A DNA stretch of 64,000 nucleotides from Coenobita brevimanus (GCA_032717465.1 CM064671.1:60155859-60219858); one strand, 5' to 3'; positions 24,531-38,685 are shown, numbered from the stretch's first letter. Notes: generated from the letters alone by a model not told the origin. Made by a program: numbers and translations.

Positions 24531-25149
24531 TAATTTTCTATTGTGCATGTGTGCGTGTTTACGTTTATTTGTGTGTTTACCTTTATTTGCGTGTGTATTT
24601 GTATGTATGTGTTTGTAAGTTTATGTTTATGTGTGTTTGTTTATTGTGTTTGTGCCTGGTTATTTGTGTTTTTTATATTTACAGGTGTTTGTGCTTTATT
24701 GTGTGTGCGAATTTGTCTTTATTTCATTTGCGGGTGGTAATGGTTTTTGTGTGTGTCTCTGTGTTTACATGTGTGAATGTTTTTGTGTTTATTCATGTGT
24801 GTATATGTGTGTGCTTGTGCGTGTGCGTGAATCTGGGTGTGTTTGGGTTTTTGTGCGTGTGTGTGTATTAGTTTATTTGTGTGTATTTGTGTTCATTCTG
24901 TGTGTTTGTGTGTCTGTATTTGTTGATGTGTGTGTGCTGGTGTTTTTTGTGCGTATGTGATTGTTAATTTGTGTGTGTATGTGTTATTGTTTATTTGTGT
25001 GTGTGTGTGTTTACTTGTGTATGTATGAGTATGTGTGTGTTTGTCTGTGTTTGTCTGTATGTTTATTATATTGGTGTATGTATGTCTTTATTAGCGTGTG
25101 TTTGTGTTAACGCGTGTGTGCTTGTGTTTTTTGTGCGTATGGGTTTGTG

Positions 25150-25200
<51 letters not shown>

Positions 25201-25425
25201 GTTGAATTGAGTGTTTAATTCTGAGTGTATGTGTTTGTGCTTTTTTATTCGTGTTTATGTTTATGTTTGTGTTTGTATTTATGTGTACTTTCTTTATTTG
25301 CGTGTTTTTGTTTATTTGTCTATTTGTTTTTTGTTAATTTGTTTGTGTTTTTGTTTGTATGTGTGCCTCTTTGTTTATTTGTTCTTTTTTTTTATAATTT
25401 TGTACGCTCTCTAGTGGGTAGGAGT
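24425..25425. repeat. 1-kb GT-rich tract with two perfect (TG)n cores
   Basis: Perfect TG runs at about 24470-24526 and 25156-25200 are embedded in imperfect GTGTTT/TTTGTG sequence. A and C are scarce on the plus strand across the kilobase. Cys/Val/Phe-rich open frames here reflect composition only. From 25,425 to 26,640 no gene was found. Confidence 0.9.
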
Positions 25426-26019
25426 CCTCAGTCAAGAGAAATCAACTTCATTCTTCTGTCTTTCCATCCTACTACGTCACTCCTTTCTTACCTTGCCATT
25501 TGTCTTTTTAAACTCATGTTACGTCAAATATACGCCTTCAGAACTTCAGTATCAGATCTTTGGTTCATATGCAGTTCTAAACAATTATCGCCGATTCTTT
25601 CTATGGGTCACCAGCATCATTAGACGATAAACTGGTTTAATCAGTCTCGACAGAATACAGTCGTCATCAAACTTGATATAATTTTACCACTTTTCCTGTG
25701 CATCATTATATAGAACAAAGTTAGTGTGTAACTGTAGGCCATCAACATCATCATCATCTGCAATGTTGTCGTCATCGTCGTCGATCTCATCGTCATTATT
25801 AAACTGATGATCTATTAAACAGTTATATTGCAATTGCCATCATGATCACCTTCACCCCAACCCACTTCGGTTAATTAATGGCCAGAGTTTCTACAAGACC
25901 TGTTGCTGTTGTAGAGTAATCCCGATATATCTGGCCTACCAGACCCATTAACCGCAGGCAAGCACCTCTCCCTGCCGGGCCTTCCCGTGCAGTGAATCGA
26001 TGTTCTCTTGCGGTGGACA

Positions 26020-26240
26020 CTGGACAGCACCTCGCCACAGCGAGACGCGAGGAAGAGTACTCAGTTTTGGTTTCCGGATGGACAGCGCAACTGCGTCTCT
26101 CCGTCCAATAAGCAGGGGCAGCATAGTAGGCTCCACATTACAGCGTTATTTGGTTATATGGTTACCACCCAGTGTTGTAAAGGGTTTCCTGTGTTCCAGG
26201 AAATCATTAGACTTTTCATTAAGCGTACAGCCACCTACTG
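26020..26240 (+). repeat. Dispersed repeat fragment
   Basis: ggttaccacccagtgttgta with the following tttcctg and caggaaatcatt recurs near 44290-44340. It lies in the flank downstream of the IR gene. Confidence 0.5.
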
Positions 26241-26647
26241 TGACAGGAATGATGGAAGAAATAAGAAAAGAGGTGGATAGACACAGAAAAAACAATATTA
26301 AGGTGAAGAAAGAAGCAAGTAGCACTACATCAAGTGAGTAGATAAGCCAGGCATCAGGTCAGAATCTAAAGAATATAAACGCAGGACAATTTTTTTTTTT
26401 CTCGCACATTCCTTTTAAAAATTAAAGAGAATTATACAATAGCAGTGTGTCGAGAAAAAGGGGTCATAACTGAGTCGGGACAGAAACACTAAGAGGTGCG
26501 TTTTGCGAGGCCACCCCCCACCGGATGCGGCGTCAGGCAATAGAATGACAGGCAGAAGATCCATGTCACAGATCGACAGCCATATTATCCACAGTGTCGA
26601 CCAAACAACAGCACAAAGGCAAAGATGAATCGACTTCACTGTTGGGT

Positions 26648-26770
26648 CTAGTGTATATGAGCCAGGATCTCAGCCAGCAGGGTGAGGGTGGCCAGCGTTG
26701 AGCCCAGGATCAGCAGGTAGAAGGCGCCCTGCAGGTGGTTCAGGCCCAAAGGCTGCTCTCGAGACTCTAC
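26648..26770 (-). CDS. IR exon f: TM3, C-terminus and stop
   Basis: This 123-bp terminal exon follows acceptor ttttacctcag. It encodes VESREQPLGLNHLQGAFYL, then LILGSTLATLTLLAEILAH (TM3) and stops at TAG (26648-26650). The LGLNHLQGAFYLL start and hydrophobic stretch match the last helix of IRs. The exon is clearly more GC-rich than the surrounding intron. I did not find a convincing poly(A) signal below it. Confidence 0.88.
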   Translation of the reverse strand, partial: VESREQPLGLNHLQGAFYLLILGSTLATLTLLAEILAHIH

Positions 26771-27585
26771 CTGAGGTAAAACAAAATATTAATAATAATT
26801 ATAAGAACAATCTAACGGTGAATGTAGGGAAGAGTAAGGATGTGGTCTTTGAGAGAAATGAAGTCACTGAATGCACTGTGAGGCTGAATGGTGAGGAAAT
26901 GAAAATTGTGAGTACAGTTAAGTACCTCGGTAGTGTGAGACGTAAGGATGGAAGTTTAGAGGATGAAGTGCTCGAAAACGTACAGCAGGAAGAAAGGTTG
27001 CTGGTTCTCTGACAGCAATGATAAGAAATTTAGAAGTGAACGTGGAAGAAAAAAAGGTGGCTGAATAATAATACTGATACCAACTCTAACGTATGGAAGT
27101 GAAGCTTGGAGCCTGCTGGAAGGACACAAGTCAAGAGTTGGAGCAGAGGAAATGAGGTATTTGAGAGGAGCAGGTGGAGTAACACGGAAAGAGAGACTGA
27201 CAAATGAGGAAGCGAAAGACAGTTGTGGTGTGGATGTGGATGTGATAGGAACCGTTAGGAGAAATACAATGAGGTCGTTTGGCTATGTGGAGAGGATGAA
27301 GGGCAAGAGACTCACGAGAAAAGTGCATGTGAATGAGGTGGAGGAGGGGAGAGGGAGGGGGAGACCGAGGATGAGATGCAGCGACGGAGTGGAGTAGTAA
27401 ATGAGAGAGGGAGGTGTGCACTGGGGGTAGAGCAGTGAAATGGTGGGGGACAGGGCGACATGAATGCGATTTATTTGTGGCCATCTCTTACGAAATTAAG
27501 GTGTCTGCCTATAGATGATGATGATGATTATGATGATGATGACGATGATGATGATGATGATGATAATAATAATAATAATAATAAT

Positions 27586-27622
<37 letters not shown>

Positions 27623-30600
27623 GTGGCAGGTGGGGGCACACACCATCCACTCACTCCATGTAGTGCTGCTTTAGGTGTCTGCCCTTTCCTCTCGTCCTTC
27701 CTTCCTCTTCTGTCGATCTTTCTTTCATTCTATCCCTATCCTTCTGCCTACGGGTAACTTTACATTCCCTCTTGTTTTTTTGTTTTTGTTTTTTTTCATT
27801 CTTTCCCCTTCCTTCAGCCTATGGGCGACTCTACACTGAGTAACAACTCAAATGGTTTCCTGTACACCAGGAAAACAATTTACTACGCTGGAGGATAACG
27901 ATATAACCAAATTATGGCGCCTGGCGGTTTGGTGAGTTATTAAGGCGCTTCAGTCGGATTGACCCTGTGTAGGTTTATATCTAAGGATTGGTTGGGGTTA
28001 ATTGCTCACGTATTGTTACTCAGGGATGAGTAAGGCTGGTCACTCTCATCTTAAATGTCAGGACCAACTTTCCTAACCCAGGCCTCCTTCGCTCTTCACA
28101 GGGCACCATAGGACTGGATGATAATATTCCTCTCTTTTAGTAAACAAAAGTACCAGTTCTACAGGAATTCACTTACACTCGAAACCACCAACGCTGATGA
28201 GGAAGGTACAGTACAAGTAGTGGCGCTGTGTACCTTGATTGGGGCACAGCTTCCTCATAGTTTCCTGCACCTCGCCGTGGGAAGGACCGTGATCCTACCC
28301 TGGTTAGGCGCTGTCTGCCACAAGAAGACGTCGGATCCCTACACAGTGTTTGTATTATACTGTACATGTATTGCGGCCCCACAGAAGCAGTTGCTTACCT
28401 TTGGTCGAAGGGTCTGCTCAACCAATATTAATAGGTTTAAGGAACAACAAGAAGTTTGCACCTATGCAATAACAAAAGGTATCTGCAGAAGTGATAACAA
28501 TATTATAAGCAAATTATGGGCAGATCATTAAGGTTTGACAAGATGCAGGGGTTTTGAGTGAGTGATGAAAGTTTGTCTAATTTCAGTTGATCTGTTGTTC
28601 ATTTGTTCATAAATCTGCAGAGTCGTACTTTCCCTTTCCTTTTTTTTGGATTCTACCCTACCACATCTCATCGTCAGGTGGGAAATTTTCTCTGTATTAT
28701 GATGCTATAATACAATGAAGAAATCCAGAAAACCTGAAAACTGTGTCGTTATCACTACAGACTAATGATTTTATTAATATCCTTGATGAATTCCAGAAAA
28801 CTGTATATAGCACATTAATTATAAATCTCTTGAATCAGATGACACTTTTGAGCTGTTGATTAGGACGCCCTCAGGAAGTACTTCTTTGATTTTCCCTGGA
28901 ATGTTTATTGCTTCCATGGCCGGGACCCATCTGAGTGTGCCTTGCGCATTACGGAGATTATTCTCTTGGGCGTGGAAGCATACATTCCTTTCTCATATCC
29001 TTTGACTAACGCAAGCAAGCCTGGGTTTAATCACGCTTGTTCTAATGCTGTCCACAACAAGGAGAGGGCCTATAAAAGGTACTAGAGTCAAGGCACCCCT
29101 GAATCACAACTTTTTTATGTTTCTGCCCGGAATCATGCTGTCTGTTTTTCGGTCTGCTAAAAATAATTTCATCCGAACTAAATGCTCTCAACTCTCCAAC
29201 TCGAGTTCTTCCTGCTCCTTCTGGCACCGTCCCAAAAACCTTTTTAACAACTTTACTTCATCATCCTTCCCTCCTCTTTCCTACCCTCATGGCTCTGTGG
29301 CTATTTCTTCTGCTGATAAAGTAGATCTCTTCGCTCAGGCTTTCTCCTCCAATTCCACCTTAGACAATTCTGGTGCTGTTCCTCTATCATTTCCCACCTC
29401 TGACTTCTACATGGCTGACATTAAAATTTCTTCAACTGATGTATTTTCTGCCATCACTGGCCTCAATACTAACGAGGCATATGGGCCTGATGGAGTCCCT
29501 CCTGTTGTCCTCAAGAACTGTGCTTCTCTGCTTACACCCTGCCTAGGTAAACTCTTTCGCCTTTGTGTATCAACTTGTACCTTTCCTTCTTGCTGGAAGT
29601 TTGCTTTCATTCAGCCAGTCCCAAAGAAGGGTGACCATTCCCAGCCTTCTGACTATCACCCAATTGCCTGAGCATACTGTGTCTCAAAAGTTTTGGCGTT
29701 TATTCTTATGAGATAAATTTTGTAGCATCTTTCCTATCACAACCTTCTTTCTGATCGTCAGTATGGGTTCCGTCAGGGACGCTTCACTGGCGATCTTCTC
29801 ACCTACCTTAAGACCCAGGGTCATCCTCCTTTCTGGAGTTTGGCGAAAGCTTTGCCATTGCACTTGACATCTCAAAAACTTTCGATCGAGTCTGGCATAA
29901 ATCTTTTATTTCCAAACTGCACTCTTACGGTCTATCCCTCTATCTGTGCCTTTATCTTTAGCTTCCTTTCTGGTCGTTCTATTGCTGCTGTTGTAGGCAG
30001 CCATCGTTCTTCTCCTAAATCTATCAACAGTGGTGTTCCTCAGGGCTCTGTCCTATCACTAACTCTCTTCCTTTTATTCATCAATGGCCTTCTAAGCTGT
30101 ACAGTTGGCCACAATGAAAACATTACACATTTTTCAGAAGTTGTGGATGGTTGCGACTTACGGCAACTCCCACTTAGTATCTCCCACCCCCTGTTGTATG
30201 AGCTTGTAACAGAGTTGGTGATTGGCTGACACACAAGCAGCCGTTTCTGTTATTTATTTCGACATTTGGTATTATGATTACATCTCCACGCTAAAGTTTA
30301 CGTCTAATAATCAAAATCGAATTGATTAATACACAACATAAGATGGATACAGTGAAAAAACTGCATACTATATGCAGCAAACTCCATATTGGAATAAAAT
30401 ATTCGTCGGCACCAACACTGCCTGCCCCATACCTGAGGATCAGCTGATCGATAACTGGAGCCTCGAACTCAGTAATGACACTTGATGCTATAAATGCAGA
30501 GAGTCTTTGATAAATGTGTTTTTAGCATTATCAGTATTACAGCATGTGATATTAAAATAATCAGTAACTTTAATAAGCTCACTGAAAACTTTGTTCTTGA

Positions 30601-33600
30601 GAGTGTTGGTGCATTAAGTGTTCGTACTGACGTCTACAAGGACAGAAGGAAATGGAACTATAAAATCATACTGGTGTGTCCTTTATTTCGACTAATATCG
30701 TTCTTTTTAAATAAAAACTTGTCATGGAATACGACTTTTGTATGTAACAAGATCTATATAACATTGTGTATGTGAAGGATTTGGCTTGTATGACGATCTG
30801 TGAAGTGTTAGAAATTGATATGTCGACCCCATTTGTGTAAACCAGTTTGGTCATCACGTGCTCCATCCAATGTTTTTTCACCAATTTCGTCAGGACTATT
30901 CCTTTCCAATATTCCTCCTACTCTTCCCTCTATGCATGGCACCCTCTAACCCTTATCAAGCCTGTTGTCGCTCACTGACCCGTGATACCATCATTACGAT
31001 AGTGCGTTTGTGGTATCCTGCTATTTTGTAATGAATTATTCTTGATGTAGATAGCTAATCTAACTCAGAATAGGCGGACGCCCAATTACTCAGGTTATTA
31101 ACGTTTCCTTCCTGCCGTCTGCTTCCGAAGACGAATGTTTTGATGAGAAAAGAACATTAGTCAATCTTTATCGTATTTGGTCATGGTTAGAATATGATAA
31201 ATATTGAAAGACTGATAAATTATTATGACAGTGAAAATTAGCACCAGGTCGGAATTGAACCATCTGGCACTGAAACACCGTAGTGTCTCGGGGATCATTA
31301 GACGGGAGAAAAGAAGGTGGTCGGAGACACTAAATAAGGGGTAAAAGGCGGGTATATTTTGATATATTAACCTGTTATATTACAGTTAATATGGGTATGC
31401 TTATCCCTTTTCTATCTCGTTTTTTCATCAAAACAATTTGCATAATTATGTATCGGCTACAGATGTTGCAGTAATTTATTTCACTGATATTCGGTGGTCA
31501 GTATGGCTCAATCTGCACAGCGTCTTGATCATTCAGACTTATTCATTATCAGCTGTGACGCAGTGTAGTAGTCTATAATTCCCTATTATCTCATAAATGT
31601 TCACCAATAATTTTTCAGTAGCTGAACACGGTCACATGGTATTATTTTACGTAGAAAGTGGGGTAATAATAATATCCTTAAAAAATATAACTCCACTAAC
31701 TTTTTTAAAGATGATCATGAAAAATGATGGCAAAAATACAGGTATGCTTTGTAATTTTCGGATTTTATTCATCAAAATTGTATTCCCTACACCAACAAAA
31801 ACAATTAGATTACATCAAAGCAAGGCAGTAGGCATGATGGAAACTGATGGAATCATAGCAAGGGACTCTGAATATATCGCCCGACTGTTTATCACCGATA
31901 AGGTGACCCATATCAGGTGGCAAGAAACACAGCTGTAACTTTCACCAACGCTGTGGCAGTAAGAGAGGAGCTGCAACTTGAAGTGTCGGCTGCGACCGTG
32001 AGACGAAGGATGCACAAGATGGGGTATCACCACCGGTCACCGGCCAAGTAGCTGACGTTAACCGACAGACATCGCCAACAACGCCTTCGGTTTGCCCACC
32101 AACACGTGAACACTGGACTTGAATTTTGGGGCGCAGTCATATTCTCTGACCAGTTGCCTAGTATCGTGTTCATCCACCGATGTTGTAAATGACGCTCTGT
32201 TCCCACTGTGGTAACGAGGCAACATGGTTATATATTAGTTGAGGCTTCCTTTTCATCATCTTCCACTCGTTCACCATGTGAAGCATTAATTGTTGGGATG
32301 TTCTCTCTTGTGCCAGCTCCCACACGTGGACGATGTTAGCCCATATATTTTCAATGGGGTTGAGGTCACACTGTTACTGGGCCAGTCGAGTAGATCGATG
32401 TGTCTCTGTTCCTCAAACCATCTTCTTACAGCCCTGCCAGTATGAACTGGACAGTTGTCTTGCATGAACAAAATTCTCTCAAGGAAAGGAAGTGCATACA
32501 CCTGCACACTGGGTACCATCACTTCTTCCAGGATTTCTAAGTGCTGGTCCATGTTAAACCTTCCCTCAATCTTAGTCACTTTTCCAGTGCCATACAGTCC
32601 AATCCAACCCCAGACGTTGCATGTAACGTGACCACTTCTCACTTTCTCGTAGATGTTTTCTCTAGCATATCTGAGAGGCGAAATACTATTGAAAATATTA
32701 GAAAAATCTTAAATACTATGAATGTGTTGACAAATAGAACGAGTCAATAAATTATAGATTTTTACTGGAAACCTCTCTATTGAACCACTTCAACTTATGT
32801 GAACGAATGAATCACTCATTTATGGAACATAAGTAATGAACACTGAGCACATTTCCACCACAGGTCATTGACATTCTCATTACCGATCATAGGCTGCGAA
32901 TCTGACGTGTGACTACTGTAGTTGACAACCTGCTACAACTGGATTGGAGTTAGCAGGCAGTGAAACCGGTATTCAAATGAAGACAACCCAACACTTTACT
33001 TTTTTATTACATGTTGATTTCAGAATAGCAAAGGGTTGGGTTTTCTTCAGAGTACCGCATTCGCTCCCTACATCTCCAATACAATAATCGCAGGTTGTCA
33101 TTAGTCAGGATCGTGGGTTATGATCGGTAGTGAAGGTGTCCACGACCTGTGGTGAAAGTGTGCTCAATCGTCACTATACAGCATATGCACAAGAAATGAG
33201 CAAATCATCCATCACTTTATGTTGAAGTGGGCTGATAGAAAGATGGGTTTGTGATAAAAGTATGGTCCTAGATGTTTTTTATAGATAAATAAAAAGGGAG
33301 GGCAGGACTACCCACTTGTGGATGTGTCGGGAAAAAATGAGGCATAATATTAAGTGGTTACCCTCTATATAACATCTTTATTAACAATTATTCGGGGAAG
33401 TAATGTGTATGAGCCTAAAGGGGGGCTACAAACAGCAAAAGGTCATGACACAGTTCTGCAGTTGAGATTAGAATATATTATTTTTCATGATGTGCTAGCC
33501 TGGGTTTTGAGTAATTCATTCACCTGTGAGTGTTTACTGACAAATTACGCGAGTTAATAAAGTTAATAGAATTTGTCACCTTGTGTTGTTCAGTGTCCAG

Positions 33601-36600
33601 CAATGAACTTTCCCATGTGATGTAGACGAGTAACTTTTCTCGTCGGTGAATATCACTGTGCCCCAGAAGTCATGTCCAGCGTTCCCGTGTTGCTGGGCAA
33701 ACTGAAAGTGAAGCTGGTGATGTCGGTCGGTTAACTTCGGCTTATTGGCCGGTGTCTGGTGGTGATACCCCATCTTGTGCATCCTTCGTCTCACAGTCGC
33801 AGCCGACACCTCAAGCTGCAGCTCCTCTCTTACTGCCACAGCATTGGTGAAGGGATTGTTAATGATAGCAGTCTTTATCCTCTGATCATCCTCAGGAGTT
33901 CTTTCTCTTGCAATCCCTGCTCTTGGCTGATCTTTCAGGTCTCCTTCCTCTTCCCACCCACTCAACCATTAGTAAACAGTAGTACGAGGGATTCCGAGTT
34001 CCCTTGCAATGTCGGTGGGTAACAGACCACTCTCCTTCATCCCTACTATTCTTCCCCGTAAAGCTAATTTGTCGTGTATATCCATGGTCAATATCTTCGT
34101 GTGTTGTGTCTGTGCTGGGGTGAAATGGGCTAGTGAAGCAACCTCCCAGCACCATCCTTCACTATGCCTCGTTTCATTCATATCAGTGAATACCAACACT
34201 CGGGATTGAATACTGGAATCTGTGAATACAAATCACAGCTTTGATGACGTGTCGTATCACAAATGTAAACTGCGTGATGATTGGATTTTCCAGCGAATAT
34301 AATTGTAAAATTTTTATTTATAGGTAATTATTCATAATACTGCAGATGATGTCCTATACTACTGTATGACTACGATGATTCCATGCATTTCATAATTTTG
34401 AGTTATGAGTCATTGTAAATTAGATACATAATTTGCTAATTTTTAACATTAATATTAATGGAGAAAAACAGTATTAAGCACAGTCTGGTTTCGTAACGCA
34501 TCAAGGTATGGGTGTTAGTGATGTGGCGGGGAAGGCTGGCACCTCAAGGATTGACAGCACTATCATTCACATGTTTTAGAGGCAACAGTTAACTTTACGC
34601 TACCATGGGCAATGTTAGTACTGTCATTGCTGTGGGCAGTAACTTAACTGCAATCCATTAACATGCTAATGATAGAAGGGAATCCGTGAAGTATTTTTCT
34701 CTACATAAGATCGTTAATCCTGTATGAGCTATAAGGTGTGGAATCAGGCGCTTTGGGGTGTGTGGAGGGGGTGGAGGGCAGATCTTTACGCAATACACAC
34801 GAACCAGAATATTAATCCTCGAAAGATACTTCATATTCTGTAGGAGAGACTGTCTAGGTTTTCGTATCAATGACTTTTCCCCTTTAATGAGCAAAGTTTT
34901 CAATGATCTTATGAATATTAGTGATTCTTATGAGCAAAGTTTTCAGTGAGCTTATGAATGTTAGTGATACTTTTAATGTCACATACTGTAATACTGATAA
35001 TGCTAAAAACACACTTATCAGAGACTCTCTCCATTTATAGCATCAAGTGTCATCACTGAGTTCGAGGCTCCAGTTTTCGATCAGCTGATCCTCAGGTATG
35101 GGGCAGGCAGTGTTGGTGCCGACGAATATTTTATTCCAATATGGAGTTTGCTACATATAGTATGCAATTTTTTCACTGTATCCATCTTATGTTGTGTATT
35201 AATCAATTCCATTTTGATTATTAGATGTAAAGTTTAGCGTGGAGATGTAATCATAATACCAAATGTCGAAATAAATAACAGAAACGGCTGCTTGTTTGTC
35301 AATCACCATCTCTGTTACAAGTTCATACAACAGGGGGTGAGAGATACTAAGTGGGAGTTGCCGTAAGTTGCAACTATCCACAATTTCTGAAAAATGTGTA
35401 ATGCTTTCATTGTGGCCAACTGTACATCTAACCCTATCCACACGTACGCTGATGATTCCACCTTTCACCTTTCCATTCGGTTCCCGCAACATCCATCTCA
35501 GCAGTTACCTCAACAAAAACAAAAGAAGAGGCTCTGGCACACCTAACGTCTGACGTGGTTCGTATCTCTGACTGGGGTAAAAATAATCTTGTTGTTTATA
35601 ATGCATCAAAGACTCAGTTCTTACACCTATTAACCTGACAAAATCTTCCACAGGTATACCCACTAATGTTTAATAATATCCAGCTTAATCCTGCATCATC
35701 CTTAAACATACTTGGGGTTTCATTCTCTCGGACTTATCTTGGAAAGATCATATTACATCTCTAGTAAAATCTGCTTCCAAGAGATTAGGTGTGCTAAGCC
35801 GACTCCGTACCTTCTTTACCCCTGCACGTTGTTGACTTTGTACACGGGTTTTATTCTCCCCTGTGTAAAGTACAACTCTCATGTATGTGGAGGCTCCCCA
35901 CATAATGCTCTTCTCAATAGGGTGGAGTCAAAGGCTTTTCATCTGATTAACTCACCTCCTCTTACTGGCTCCTTTCAACCTCTGTCTCTTCGTCGCACTG
36001 TTGCATCTTTATCTCTTTTATCTCGCTACTTCGCTGGTCACTGCTCTTCTGAGTTGTCTGCTTGCATCCTTCCACCTCTATGACAAGAGCTACAACAAAA
36101 TCTCATCCCTTTTCTGTCAAACTCTCTAGTACAAGAGTTAACCGTTGCTCCCAGTCCTTCATTTGTGCAACAGATCAACTCTGGAACTGTCTCACTCTGT
36201 CTGTATTTCCAACTTCCTATGATCTCCGGTCTTTCAAACACTGTGTGTCCAGGCATCTCGAAATGAACGGATCTTGAAGTTGGCTCTTTTTTGTATTGCT
36301 TTTATTTTTTTCTTGGAAGGAACGGTTTGCGGGCTCCTGGCCTTTGGTTCCTTCTTACTTGCATAAAAAAAAAATCGGTTGTTCTTGTTACTTCCCAGTG
36401 ATATTATTAACACAGGAAAGACATCTTTGTACTGAACGCATATTGAGGCTGTATCCAACTCCACTACTAATATAAACAGAATTACAGAAGGAATGTCACA
36501 AGATAACCATTAACTTACTGGAGAGGTAAATTATTCAGTACTTACAGTAATATCCTCAGCAACAACAGGAGCCAAGTCAGCACTCTGCCTGTTCTCCTTC

Positions 36601-36748
36601 ACACGCTGATCAATCACCTCCTCTGTCCAGTACTCTATAATACCAGCGTCTTCCAATCGGCGCATCAGTGTTTGGAATGGAGAGAAGAATGGTGCACCTT
36701 TTCTAGGGAAGGCCAAACATTAACAATATAATTATCACTGAGGCCTTC

Positions 36749-36813
<65 letters not shown>

Positions 36814-38685
36814 AATTCTAGATCATTTTTCTTTAGAGTAGGAGAGACTTCCAGACTTAAAATCTCTAGATATAACCTTCATTAGCTATTCATTACCACA
36901 AATTCTTCATAATATAAATTCATTCACCCATATGTAGCAAGACTCAGCACACAGAAATAAATCCTCGCCGTTCAAGAATTACAGTGGAAAACTGTATATA
37001 TACCGCGTCAAGTTTTTATTTTATCATTCAAGTCAACAATCATGATCAGCTATCTGACCATTTTGTTCTGTTTCGGGTCAGGATTTGACTGTTACGTGTT
37101 GTATTAAGTGAGAAGACTGAGCCTTAGCAATAGCTGGTTGTCACAGTGACCCTCGTGTGGGGACTGAAATGTCATTACTGCTGATGGTATGTACCGGGAG
37201 ACCCAAAAGATTATTCAGAAACTCGAGGAAGTTATTTCAGCGCCAGACTGAAGCAAAAAATGAGTCAAAATCTCGGTCGTAATGGAGCAGACTTACTGAT
37301 GACCTTATGCTTTGATTACGAAGGAAACCTTTTTATCCCAGCGATCATCACTAATTATGGTTCTGTAACTCTTTGAGAAATGGTCCTCTGTGATTTTCCT
37401 CTTATGGAATAAACACTCCTTGCAGGTTCTACCTTCCATCATTGCAATTACTTCCTGGCATTGTATTGGTGTGGTAAGACTTCCAACATAGCAACTGAGC
37501 AGGCAACACATCGGAAACTGAACTATTCCTACCACAGCAGCTAAGGTTGTGGGCCAGGTGAGGTGGTACCACATCCGGAAGGGCTCCGGCTTCCAGACTA
37601 GCCGGGACATGGAGCTGAATGTGTTTCCACACTGCTCCTCCATCCTGGCCCCCAACCTTGCCCACCCTTTGCCTTCTACTGCTGCTGGCGAGGTGGTGGA
37701 ATTAATTATGAAGGAGGGTGCCATGGGTCCTCCAGCTGCCTCTGTCACCGGTTTTGCACGCCAAGTGGTGCAGGGCTCTCACCTCGCCCTCCCCTGTCAT
37801 CGGCGTCGGAGTCAGCCTCTGTCTGCTGCACCTGCCTCCTTCCTTGCCTCCTCTGCCTCTGCCATTGTCACATTGTCACCATGTGTATGGAAGTTGCCAA
37901 GGCCTTCTCGGGGGAAGATTTGGCAGTTTCGTTCAGCGACTGCCTATCATTTTCCAGGTCAACGGACTCACTGCCATCTCCATTCCCGAGTCTTTTCCTC
38001 CTCATCCATGGTGCAGAGGAGGCCTGGGAGGAGGACTCCTCCTCGTCGTCCTGGGCCCTCTGCGACCCTCACCGCCCTGGTCCTGAGGATGCTGCAGTTG
38101 CAGCCCTCGACTCTCCCAGCGAGGATGAAGTTGCTGGGGCGTGCTATTTCCCGCAGGTCTGTCTCTCAGCCCCCACCTGAAGTGCCAATGGAGGTTGGGC
38201 AATGCCCTCGTCACCACCTGCACATGCACCTGCCACCCCTGTGTCTCCTGTGGTGCCTACTGTCGTGGCTCATATTCCTCCTGTGGGGCAGGCATTGCAG
38301 GGTCCCAAGCCCTCTAGCTCAGCCTGACGACTCTCCTGGGGCGATTTTGCCCCACTATCCCAGTCTGGCCTCAACTGTTTGGAGACCCAGTTGTGCCATA
38401 ATTTAGATTCTGCGCCTCTGGAATATAGCAAGGAGTACAGCAAGGGGGACTTACAGCTATGCCCTCCTTAACTGAGCTTCAATGGGGGTTCCTCCAGGAT
38501 GTCACCGACCCTGAAGTGTAATTGATCCTTAATTACACTCTTGAGGTCATGCAGTCTTTGTTCTCCAATCACGACTCAGACTCTGCCTTCACCTCAACTC
38601 ATGATTAAGCCAGCCTTCAGCCATCAGTCTCCTTGCCATTGTTTCCGGTTCTGTCATCTATTGTGTTTCCTGTACCCCTGATTTG

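Larger units (their letters stand above)
30102..35422. mobile_element. 5.3-kb Tc1-like element with about 500-bp terminal inverted repeats
   Basis: The left end starts TA|CAGTTGGCCACAATGAAA. The right end reversed starts CAGTTGGCCACAATGAAA. The inverted similarity continues to about 30605 and 34925. The insertion point in LINE A is a TA that is single in the empty copies A1 (7178) and A4 (near 47485). Inside are broken pieces of a Tc1 transposase. TA duplication, CAGT ends and the transposase agree on the IS630/Tc1/mariner superfamily. Confidence 0.85.
28857..36374 (+). mobile_element. LINE A2/A3: one Jockey/CR1-like copy split by a Tc1-like element
   Basis: The 5' part (28857-30101) covers the endonuclease-RT linker and RT up to FLLFINGLLSCT. 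The 3' part (35423-36374) resumes with SNPIH and the YADDST box and runs to the C-terminal domain and poly(A). The join reconstructs the sequence of copy A1 at 7177-7186, with TA duplicated. The LINE is 5' truncated and frame-broken, and lies in the last IR intron. Confidence 0.82.

Noticed and set aside
24050..24960. Plus-strand frame of 273 codons ending in Cys/Val/Phe-rich sequence
   Set aside because: It passes through CT, GAA/GAC and GT repeats and contains nothing else.
24425..25200. CRISPR-like or telomeric array
   Set aside because: Simple GT repeats without spacers. The organism is eukaryotic, and no TTAGG-type telomere repeat is present.
31235..31310. tRNA gene on the minus strand (GGTTCAATTCC-like B box)
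   Set aside because: No acceptor-stem pairing or A box at the right distance could be recognised; at most a decayed SINE.
37305..37748. Minus-strand 147-codon frame with a membrane-like stretch, considered as another IR exon
   Set aside because: The sequence does not match the TM2 or S2 blocks, lies between two IR exons that already join in phase, and overlaps a plus-strand GC-rich frame. Left unassigned.
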